From contig JAKLLP010000109.1 in NCBI GenBank assembly GCA_023150055.1, positions 1 to 7,003 on the forward strand: a stretch of 7,003 nucleotides of DNA. Direction: 5' to 3'. Below, piece by piece: positions 1 to 5,349 of the stretch (within the stretch, counting starts at the first letter, position 1; each line of letters begins with the position of its first letter). A program made the translations under genes and the position numbers. The notes beneath the pieces were generated by a model. It made no database searches, was not told the DNA's origin, and saw only the letters and a program-made list of their open reading frames with translations. This stretch comes from Gammaproteobacteria bacterium. GTDB lineage: Bacteria > Pseudomonadota > Gammaproteobacteria > Steroidobacterales > GCA-2729495.

Positions 1-38
1 GCTACCAGCGCAGGAAACCTGGTTCTTACCCGATTCGC

Positions 39-44
39 GAGAGA
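39..44 (+). promoter_or_regulatory. Ribosome binding site of the zinc-ribbon gene
   Basis: A purine run GAGAGA ends 7 nt before the ATG at 52. This is reasonable Shine-Dalgarno spacing and supports that start. No convincing -35/-10 pair is visible in the 38 bases before it, so the promoter probably lies left of the window or the gene is co-transcribed with something upstream. Confidence 0.5.
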
Positions 45-51
45 CCTATCG

Positions 52-456
52 ATGCCGATCTATGAATACGAGTGTCGCGGCTGCGGCCACACCCTCGACG
101 TGTTGCAGAAAGTCACGGACAGCCCGCTGCGCAAGTGTCCCGAGTGCGGCGCCCTGAAGTTGCAGCGGCTGGTCTCGGCGCCGCAGTTCCGCCTGAAGGG
201 TGGTGGCTGGTACGAGACCGATTTCAAGCAGAACGGCCGGCGTCGCGTGATCGATGATGGCGCGGGCACGGACTCCGCAGGCGGTGAAAAAGCCGACAAG
301 GCCGAAAAGACCGACGCGGCCGCCAAACCGGAAAAGAGCGACAAGAGCGCCACGAGCGCTGGCGCGCAGGAGCCGGCGGCCGCCAGCAAGGCCGGAAAAA
401 AGAAGGGCATTACCGCATCGGCCCCGGCAAAGCCTCCGCCATCGGCGGCGGACTGA
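52..456 (+). CDS. FmdB-family zinc ribbon protein
   Basis: This 134-residue protein opens with MPIYEYECRGCGH, the hallmark start of the FmdB/CxxC_CxxC_SSSS family. Two CxxC pairs, C8/C11 and C29/C32, form a zinc ribbon that should bind one zinc ion. The family is named after a putative regulator of the formamidase operon in Methylophilus, but its molecular role is largely unknown; it is presumably cytoplasmic and may bind nucleic acid or protein. The conserved part ends near residue 70. The rest is a low-complexity Lys/Ala/Glu/Asp/Pro tail with a loose repeat of the type KxEKxDK, which makes the protein longer than compact members of about 70-110 residues. The start at 52 has a Shine-Dalgarno sequence 7 nt upstream. 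The gene precedes DUF502 and aspS, a common proteobacterial order. Family assignment is secure; function is not known. Confidence 0.9.
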   Translation: MPIYEYECRGCGHTLDVLQKVTDSPLRKCPECGALKLQRLVSAPQFRLKGGGWYETDFKQNGRRRVIDDGAGTDSAGGEKADKAEKTDAAAKPEKSDKSATSAGAQEPAAASKAGKKKGITASAPAKPPPSAAD

Positions 457-485
457 CGCCGCTCGCCAGGGGCCTGTCCTGGTGA

Positions 486-509
486 CGGGCATCGTCACGA
501 GGATGCCCG
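486..509 (+). other. 8-bp-stem hairpin in the fmdB-DUF502 gap
   Basis: CGGGCATC (486-493) pairs perfectly with GATGCCCG (502-509) across an 8-nt loop. It begins 29 nt after the fmdB-like stop codon. No T-run follows, so it is not a classic intrinsic terminator. It could attenuate transcription, protect the upstream mRNA end or mark a processing site. The rest of the 153-bp gap (457-609) has no supportable gene. It holds a second small inverted repeat, CCGTT (576-580) with AACGG (588-592), just before the DUF502 start. Confidence 0.4.
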
Positions 510-609
510 GGTAGATTATCCATGATCCGGTCAGGCTCCCAGGTTGCCGCCGGTGGCTGCATCGGCGACCATTAGCCGTTTGCCATGAACGGTTGATCGG
601 CCGCGACCC

Positions 610-1257
610 ATGAAGCCATTTCAGCGCTATATTCTGGCGGGCCTGCTCGTGTGGATTCCGCTGGGGATCACCTTCCTGATCCTGAAGCTCATCGTGGATC
701 TCATGGACCAGACCCTGGTCCTGCTGCCCGCCGCTTATCGCCCCGAGCAGCTGCTCGGCTTTCGCATCCCAGGGCTCGGCATCCTGCTCACCGGCGTCGT
801 GGTATTCGTGACGGGCGTGTTCACCGCCAACCTCGTCGGCCGGCACCTGCTGCGAGTCTGGGACGGGATCCTCAATCGCATCCCGCTGGTGCGCTCCATT
901 TATGGCAGCGCCAAGCACTTCACCGAGATATTGCTCGGCGAAACCAACCAGTCCTTCAAGCGGGTGGTGCTCGTCGAGTGGCCGCGCCAGGGCATTTATG
1001 CGGTCGCTTTCATCACCGGCAACCGGTTCGACGAGGTCGCGCACCGCACCGGCGAGGATATCGTCGCCGTCTTCGTGCCGACGACGCCGAATCCGACCTC
1101 CGGATTCGTGGTGCTCATGCCCCGCCGGGATATCATCGACCTCGACATGGACGTGGAATCGGCCTTCAAGCTGATCGTCTCCCTCGGTGTCGTGGCGCCT
1201 ACCTGGAGCCCGGGCGGCAAGGGCGCGACGCTTGCGCCGCCCCGGCCCCGTTCGTAA
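610..1257 (+). CDS. DUF502 family membrane protein
   Basis: The 215-residue product matches the DUF502 family along its whole length. Its start, [20 protein letters not shown], is the typical family N-terminus and runs into a first membrane helix (about residues 7-30). A second helix covers about 52-78. After it come the family landmarks [15 protein letters not shown] (89-103), a beta-rich soluble domain with [10 protein letters not shown] (157-166), and [22 protein letters not shown] (174-195). It is expected in the inner membrane with its C-terminal domain on one face; its biochemical role is unknown. The ATG at 610 lacks a clear Shine-Dalgarno sequence, but the family-typical N-terminus fixes it well. 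The C-terminal 20 residues are Pro/Gly-rich and not conserved-looking. It lies 58 bp before aspS on the same strand and is probably co-transcribed with it. Confidence 0.92.
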   Translation: MKPFQRYILAGLLVWIPLGITFLILKLIVDLMDQTLVLLPAAYRPEQLLGFRIPGLGILLTGVVVFVTGVFTANLVGRHLLRVWDGILNRIPLVRSIYGSAKHFTEILLGETNQSFKRVVLVEWPRQGIYAVAFITGNRFDEVAHRTGEDIVAVFVPTTPNPTSGFVVLMPRRDIIDLDMDVESAFKLIVSLGVVAPTWSPGGKGATLAPPRPRS

Positions 1258-1315
1258 CATCCGCCCGCTCCGCCCCGAACGGTTCCCAACGACCACCCCC
1301 CAGGCGCCACACCAG

Positions 1316-3097
1316 ATGACGACCCAAGGCATGCGAACCCACTACTGCGGCGAGATCAACGCCGCGCATATCGACCAGACCGTGACCGTTGCCGGCTGGG
1401 TCCACCGCCGGCGTGACCACGGCGGGGTGATCTTCATCGACCTGCGCGACCGCGAGGGCCTGCTGCAGGTGGTGGCCGATCCCGATTCCGCCGAGGTGTT
1501 CCGCGAGGCCGAGCGCGTGCGCAGCGAGTACGTGCTGGTCGTGCGCGGCAAGGTGCGCCATCGCCCGCCGGGCACGACCAACCCCAAGCTCGCCAGCGGC
1601 GAGGTCGAGCTGCTCGCCGAGCGTTTCGAAGTGCTGAACGCCGCCGAAACGCCGCCGTTCCACCACGACGAGCAGGCGAGCGAGGACCTGCGGCTGCGTT
1701 ACCGCTTCCTCGACCTGCGCCGCGAGGAGATGACCCAGCGGCTGCGATTGCGTCACCGGGTCACGCAGGTGCTGCGAAATTTCCTCGACGCGCACGGCTT
1801 CGTCGACATCGAAACCCCGATGCTCACCCGCACGACGCCCGAGGGTGCGCGCGATTACATCGTCCCGAGCCGCACACATCCGGGCAAGTTCTTCGCGCTG
1901 CCGCAGTCGCCGCAGCTGTTCAAGCAGCTCCTGATGATGTCCGGGCTCGACCGCTACTACCAGGTTGCGCGCTGCTTCCGCGACGAGGACCTGCGCGCCG
2001 ATCGCCAGCCGGAGTTTACCCAGCTCGACATCGAGACGTCGTTCATGACCGAGGACGACATCATGTCGATCATGGAGGCGCTGATCCGCGAGCTGTTCAG
2101 GAAGATCCTCGACGTCGAACTGCCCGATCCGCTGCCGCGGATGACCCACTCGGAAGCCGTGGAGCGTTTCGGCATCGATCGGCCCGATCTGCGCATCCCG
2201 CTCGAACTGGTCGAGGTGGGCGATCTCATGCGCGGCATCGAGTTCAAGGTATTTGCAGAGCCCGCCACCGATCCGGACGGCCGCGTCGCCGCGCTCAAGT
2301 TGCCGGGTGGCGGTACGCTCTCGCGCAAGGAGATCGACGACTACACGGCCTATGTGGCCCGTTACGGCGCCAGGGGGCTTGCCTACATCAAGGTCAACGA
2401 TCCGGCGAAGGGACGCGAAGGGCTGCAGTCGCCGATACTCAAGTTCATGCCGGATGCGACCGTTGCCGGCCTGATGGAGCGGCTCGCCCCGGCGGCCGGC
2501 GATCTCGTTTTCTTCGGGGCCGACAAGCGCAAGGTTGTGAACGACTCGCTCGCCGCGCTGCGGGTGAAGCTCGGCCACGACCGCGGCCTGGTGGCCGCGG
2601 GCTGGCGCCCGCTGTGGGTGGTCGATTTCCCGGGCTTCGAGTGGGATCCCCAGGAGAAGCGCTGGGCGGCGCTGCATCACCCGTTCACGGCGCCGAAAGT
2701 GGCGAGCCCTGCAGATCTCGAGGGAGACCCGGGCCGGGCGCTGTCACGCGCGTACGACATGGTGCTCAACGGCACCGAGATCGGCGGCGGTTCGATCCGT
2801 ATCCACACCGAGGCGATGCAGTCGGCGGTATTCCGGGTGCTCGGGCTCTCGGCGGAGGAGGCCGAGAGCAAGTTCGGGTTCCTGCTGCGCGCCATGCGCT
2901 ACGGCTGCCCGCCGCACGGTGGCATCGCCTTCGGTCTCGACCGCCTGGTGATGCTGATGTGCGGCGCCACCAGCATCCGCGACGTCATCGCTTTCCCGAA
3001 GACGCAGACCGCCAGTTGCCTGATGACGGATGCGCCCGGCGAAGTCTCGCCGCTGCAACTCAAGGAAACCGGCATCCGGGTGCGCACCGCCGAGTGA
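1316..3097 (+). CDS. aspS: Aspartyl-tRNA synthetase, probably non-discriminating (Asp/Asn)
   Basis: This class IIb synthetase ligates aspartate to tRNA at the cost of ATP. At 593 residues it has the usual bacterial AspRS length. An N-terminal OB-fold anticodon-binding domain (about 6-110) is followed by motif 1 (about 156-180), motif 2 with [20 protein letters not shown] (219-238), the bacterial GAD insertion (about 305-405) and motif 3, [13 protein letters not shown] (535-547), with the ATP-binding Arg543. His35 and Gly86 match the residues tied to tRNA-Asn recognition in P. aeruginosa AspRS (H31, G82), where E. coli has Leu and Lys. The enzyme may therefore also make Asp-tRNA-Asn for amidation by GatCAB. 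The start is uncertain. ATG 1316 has a weak AGG 11 nt upstream. ATG 1331 aligns with the E. coli N-terminus MRTEYCG, but its AAGG lies only 1 nt away. The open frame back to 1187 overlaps DUF502 and looks non-native. Confidence 0.97.
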   Translation: MTTQGMRTHYCGEINAAHIDQTVTVAGWVHRRRDHGGVIFIDLRDREGLLQVVADPDSAEVFREAERVRSEYVLVVRGKVRHRPPGTTNPKLASGEVELLAERFEVLNAAETPPFHHDEQASEDLRLRYRFLDLRREEMTQRLRLRHRVTQVLRNFLDAHGFVDIETPMLTRTTPEGARDYIVPSRTHPGKFFALPQSPQLFKQLLMMSGLDRYYQVARCFRDEDLRADRQPEFTQLDIETSFMTEDDIMSIMEALIRELFRKILDVELPDPLPRMTHSEAVERFGIDRPDLRIPLELVEVGDLMRGIEFKVFAEPATDPDGRVAALKLPGGGTLSRKEIDDYTAYVARYGARGLAYIKVNDPAKGREGLQSPILKFMPDATVAGLMERLAPAAGDLVFFGADKRKVVNDSLAALRVKLGHDRGLVAAGWRPLWVVDFPGFEWDPQEKRWAALHHPFTAPKVASPADLEGDPGRALSRAYDMVLNGTEIGGGSIRIHTEAMQSAVFRVLGLSAEEAESKFGFLLRAMRYGCPPHGGIAFGLDRLVMLMCGATSIRDVIAFPKTQTASCLMTDAPGEVSPLQLKETGIRVRTAE

Positions 3098-3105
3098 CGG
3101 CACCG

Positions 3106-3816
3106 ATGGGCCATGTCATGCGTCGCCGGCAATTCCTGCTCGGGGTGAGCGGACTCGCTCTCGCCGGCGCCATGCCCGCCGCCGAGCCTGACGAGACGGT
3201 GGTCTTGATCCATGGACTGTGGATGACCGGCCTGGAGAGCGGCCTGCTGCGCAGCCGCCTCGCCGACGACTACGGTTTCCCGACGCGGCAGTACACCTAC
3301 CACACCGTGCAGGTGGGGCTCGAGGACAACATCCGCCTGTTGCAAGAATTCCTCGCCGATGTCCCCGGCAAGCGGGTGCATATCGTCGGCCACAGCCTCG
3401 GCGGATTGCTCGCCCTGCACACGGTCAGCCGGTTCCCGGATCTGAGGGATGGGCGCGTGGTCTGCCTCGGCTCACCGCTGCGCGGGAGCGTGGCTGCGCG
3501 CGCCATGGCGGCGCTGCCCTTCGGCGAGGAAGTGCTCGGCGCCACGATCCGCGAGGCCGTCCTCAGTGGCGGGCTCAGCGAATTCCGCGGGTCGCGCGAC
3601 GTCGGCGTGATCGCGGGCACGCTCGGCGTCGGTCTCGGCGTGGTGATCGAGAACCTGCCGGTGCCGAACGACGGCACCGTGGCGGTGGTCGAGACGCAGT
3701 TGCCGGGCATCAAGGACCACCTCGAGGTCGAGGTCAGTCACACGGGCTTTCTCGTCTCGCCGCTGGTGGCCTCGCAGACGGCGTACTTTCTGCGCCACGG
3801 CGTGTTCGCGCGTTAG
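3106..3816 (+). CDS. Exported alpha/beta hydrolase (lipase/esterase-like) with Tat signal
   Basis: The product has 236 residues, or 232 if translation starts at ATG 3118. It has an alpha/beta-hydrolase core: VVLIHGLW (32-39) with the oxyanion HG, the nucleophile elbow GHSLGG (95-100) with Ser97, a probable acid Asp189 in VPNDGTVAV, and His212 in VSHTGF. This layout resembles small triacylglycerol lipase and PGAP1-like esterases, but the substrate cannot be read from sequence. The N-terminus, RRRQFLLGVSGLALAGAMPA, looks like a twin-arginine signal (RRxFL, then a short hydrophobic stretch) with likely cleavage near AGA/MPA. A folded periplasmic or secreted enzyme is therefore predicted; no lipobox Cys is present. 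The first ATG lies 8 bp after the aspS stop, which suggests co-transcription and translational coupling. ATG 3118 has GGG 7 nt upstream and puts the twin arginines almost at the N-terminus, so it is a serious alternative start. The frame is open far upstream inside aspS, but that part is a shadow. Confidence 0.85.
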   Translation: MGHVMRRRQFLLGVSGLALAGAMPAAEPDETVVLIHGLWMTGLESGLLRSRLADDYGFPTRQYTYHTVQVGLEDNIRLLQEFLADVPGKRVHIVGHSLGGLLALHTVSRFPDLRDGRVVCLGSPLRGSVAARAMAALPFGEEVLGATIREAVLSGGLSEFRGSRDVGVIAGTLGVGLGVVIENLPVPNDGTVAVVETQLPGIKDHLEVEVSHTGFLVSPLVASQTAYFLRHGVFAR

Positions 3817-3822
3817 GGGAAC

Positions 3823-3846
3823 GCTGCGCAGATCCACCTGCGCAGT
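3823..3846 (+). terminator. Hairpin after the hydrolase gene (possible terminator element)
   Basis: The self-complementary octamer CTGCGCAG occurs at 3824-3831 and again at 3838-3845, separated by ATCCAC. Together they form an 8-bp stem with a 6-nt loop, extended in plus-strand RNA by a G-U pair (3823/3846). It begins 7 nt after the hydrolase stop codon. No U-tract follows directly, so any terminator role would be non-canonical. Confidence 0.4.
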
Positions 3847-3862
3847 CACCGCCCTGGCGGTG
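3847..3862. other. Second GC-rich hairpin in the convergent gap
   Basis: CACCGCC (3847-3853) and GGCGGTG (3856-3862) are perfect complements. With a realistic 4-nt loop they form a 6-bp stem abutting the preceding hairpin. It pairs equally in both strands. The rest of 3863-3913 contains a small GGAG/CTCC inverted repeat (3873-3883) and a T-rich patch near 3894-3900, but no gene. Confidence 0.35.
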
Positions 3863-3913
3863 GGGCGTACCCGGAGTTGCTCCTCCCTGCTCGCTTTGTT
3901 CGGGGACCGACGC

Positions 3914-3932
3914 CACCGGGCGCTTCCCGGCG
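3914..3932 (-). terminator. Hairpin downstream of the antiporter gene (possible terminator element)
   Basis: Read on the minus strand, CGCCGGG and CCCGGTG form a 7-bp stem around an AAGCG loop, including one G-U pair. In plus-strand RNA that pair becomes an A-C mismatch, so the structure favours transcripts coming from the antiporter. It lies about 25 nt past the antiporter stop codon and has no U-tract. A near-palindrome, GGGAGACTCCC (3932-3942), sits between it and the gene. Confidence 0.35.
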
Positions 3933-3957
3933 GGAGACTCCCCGGCGCAACGTCACG

Positions 3958-5190
3958 CTAACGGCGATCCCGCAGCGCCTGCACCGCCGTCCAGACGAGC
4001 GTCGCCGCTACCAGCGGCAGCGCCAGCAGGACGGCATTGGTGAAGGTCTCGAGCGCCGGGTGCCCGGTGGCCGCCAGCACCAGCACCGTGAGGTAGGCGG
4101 CATAGCTCGCGATGAAAAGCGCCCCTTCCCAGCGCGCGACCGCGAACCCGCTGAAAAACACCGGCAGGCAGGCGAGCGCGACCGCGATCATGATCGGCAG
4201 GTCGAAGCTGAGCACCGCCGCGCTCACCGGCAGGCCCCCCGGCGTGACCAGCGCGGCGAGTCCGAGGATCAGCAGGATGTTGAAGATGTTGGAGCCCACC
4301 ACGTTGCCGATGGCGATATCGCGTTCGCCGCGCAGCGTGGCGACTATCGAGGTCGCGACTTCGGGGAGTGAGGTGCCTGCGGCGACGATGGTGAGACCGA
4401 TCACGAGGTCGCTGACACCGAGCCCGCGTGCGATGGCGGTGGCCGCATCGACCAGCCAGCTCGCGCCGAGGATGAGCGTGCCGAGACCGGCGATCACGAA
4501 GCCGGCCTGGTGCGCGAGGTCGCCGCCCCGGCTCGCGCCGCTTCTGCCGAAAATCGTGCCAGCCAGGAAGGACAACGCCCCGGCGGCGAGCAGCCCGGCC
4601 ACCGCCGTATCGATCCACCCGAGCGCATAGCCCGCGCCGGCGAGCGTCAGCGCCACCGTCGCGCCCGCCGACCAGGGCAGGGCCCGGCCGGCGATCACGC
4701 TGATCGACACGGGGCCGGCTCCGGCGGCTGCCGTATCACGCCGGCTCTCCACGATCAACCAGCTCGTGTAGCCGATTAGGCCGCCGACGAGCAGCGCGCC
4801 GTCACCGAAGCCGATGCGCCCGTCGAGAACCAGGCCCGCGAGCAGCAGCGAGACGCCGATCATCACCGGGACTTCCCGGCGGACCAGCTGCCGGGAGACG
4901 GTGAGTGGCAGGATCAGCGCACAGGCGCCGAGGATGACGAGCACGTTGAAGATGTTGGAGCCGACGACGTTGCCGACGGCGATGTCGGGCTTGCCGTCGA
5001 GGCCTGCCTTGAGGCTCACCGCGAGTTCCGGCGCGCTGGTGCCGAAGGCGACCACCGTGAGGCCGATGACGAGCGGCGCTATGCCGAACACCGTGGCCAG
5101 GCGCGAGGCGCCGCGCACGAGCAGCTCGCCCCCTGCGGCGAGGAGCGCAAAGCCCGCGCCGAGCAGGAGCAACGTCGGCAAATCGATCAC
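3958..5190 (-). CDS. Calcium/sodium antiporter, YrbG (CaCA) family, enlarged
   Basis: This 410-residue inner-membrane protein belongs to the Ca2+/cation antiporter superfamily, which exchanges Ca2+ for Na+ or H+. Both signature alpha repeats are intact: GTSAPE (50-55) with GNVVGSNIFN (73-82), and GTSLPE (272-277) with an identical GNVVGSNIFN (295-304). The acidic residues Glu55 and Glu277 are the expected ion ligands. E. coli YrbG has about 325 residues. The extra length lies between the repeats, where about 174-192 and 194-215 look like two added membrane helices, and at the C-terminus (about 375-410), which has another hydrophobic stretch. The start is GTG at 5190: an in-frame stop lies at 5200-5202 and no start codon falls between them. 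A GGGA stands only 2 nt before the GTG, so the ribosome site is poor; TTG at codon 4 is an alternative. The gene lies 159 bp downstream of mutS on the same strand and converges with the hydrolase gene. Exact ion specificity is inferred. Confidence 0.9.
   Translation of the reverse strand: MIDLPTLLLLGAGFALLAAGGELLVRGASRLATVFGIAPLVIGLTVVAFGTSAPELAVSLKAGLDGKPDIAVGNVVGSNIFNVLVILGACALILPLTVSRQLVRREVPVMIGVSLLLAGLVLDGRIGFGDGALLVGGLIGYTSWLIVESRRDTAAAGAGPVSISVIAGRALPWSAGATVALTLAGAGYALGWIDTAVAGLLAAGALSFLAGTIFGRSGASRGGDLAHQAGFVIAGLGTLILGASWLVDAATAIARGLGVSDLVIGLTIVAAGTSLPEVATSIVATLRGERDIAIGNVVGSNIFNILLILGLAALVTPGGLPVSAAVLSFDLPIMIAVALACLPVFFSGFAVARWEGALFIASYAAYLTVLVLAATGHPALETFTNAVLLALPLVAATLVWTAVQALRDRR
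4280..4321 (-). repeat. Intragenic repeat, alpha-2 copy
   Basis: This 42-bp segment matches 4946-4987 at 38 of 42 positions. It encodes the GNVVGSNIFN core of the second alpha repeat. The similarity reflects the internal duplication typical of the CaCA superfamily, kept high by selection and shared codon choice; it is not a mobile repeat. Confidence 0.8.
4946..4987 (-). repeat. Intragenic repeat, alpha-1 copy
   Basis: Partner of the 4280-4321 segment, in direct orientation and 666 bp away. It encodes the GNVVGSNIFN core of the first alpha repeat. The four mismatches all fall in synonymous codon positions, since the ten-residue core is identical and the flanking residues DIA are also shared. 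Confidence 0.8.
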
Positions 5191-5292
5191 GGTCCCATGT
5201 TACACAAGGCGTGCCGCCAGCGCCGCGCGCCGCCACGACACCCCGCGGGACGGCACACCAGCGATCTTGACGAGTGCGAAAGCATGAGCACA

Positions 5293-5315
5293 GGCGGTGA
5301 CCGGCTGCCACCGCC
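5293..5315. other. GC-rich hairpin between mutS and the antiporter gene
   Basis: GGCGGTG (5293-5299) can pair with CACCGCC at 5309-5315, or with its tandem copy at 5316-5322. The stem is 7 bp with a 9-nt loop. It lies about 30-60 nt past the mutS stop codon in the direction of transcription. There is no T-run, so it is at best a weak or Rho-assisted terminator or an mRNA-stabilising stem. The remaining gap (5191-5349) shows no gene and no clear promoter. Confidence 0.3.
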
Positions 5316-5349
5316 CACCGCCGGCAGCGTCGCACCCGGCATGGAGCTG

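Noticed and set aside
1187..1315. N-terminal extension of AspRS by 43 residues
   Set aside because: The extra segment is Arg/Pro-rich, overlaps the DUF502 gene by about 70 bases and has no counterpart in AspRS, whose family N-terminus begins at MRTxYCG.
46..1332. A 428-residue open frame on the minus strand
   Set aside because: It lies antisense to two well-recognised genes, has Arg/Ala/Gly/His-rich composition and no family resemblance. It is a GC-rich shadow frame.
1199..2680. A 493-residue open frame on the minus strand inside aspS
   Set aside because: It is antisense to the conserved AspRS coding sequence, with the His/Arg/Glu-rich make-up expected of a complementary-frame artefact.
2614..3105. 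Upstream extension of the hydrolase frame into aspS
   Set aside because: The extension is a second frame of conserved aspS sequence and would place the Tat signal in mid-protein.
3219..4043. A 274-residue plus-strand frame across the hydrolase and convergent gap
   Set aside because: It is Arg/Ala/Pro-rich, out of frame with the hydrolase, and runs antisense into the antiporter 3' end.
4280..4987. Two near-identical 42-bp direct repeats as possible mobile or recombination sites
   Set aside because: Both encode the GNVVGSNIFN motif of an internally duplicated transporter; the protein family explains them fully.
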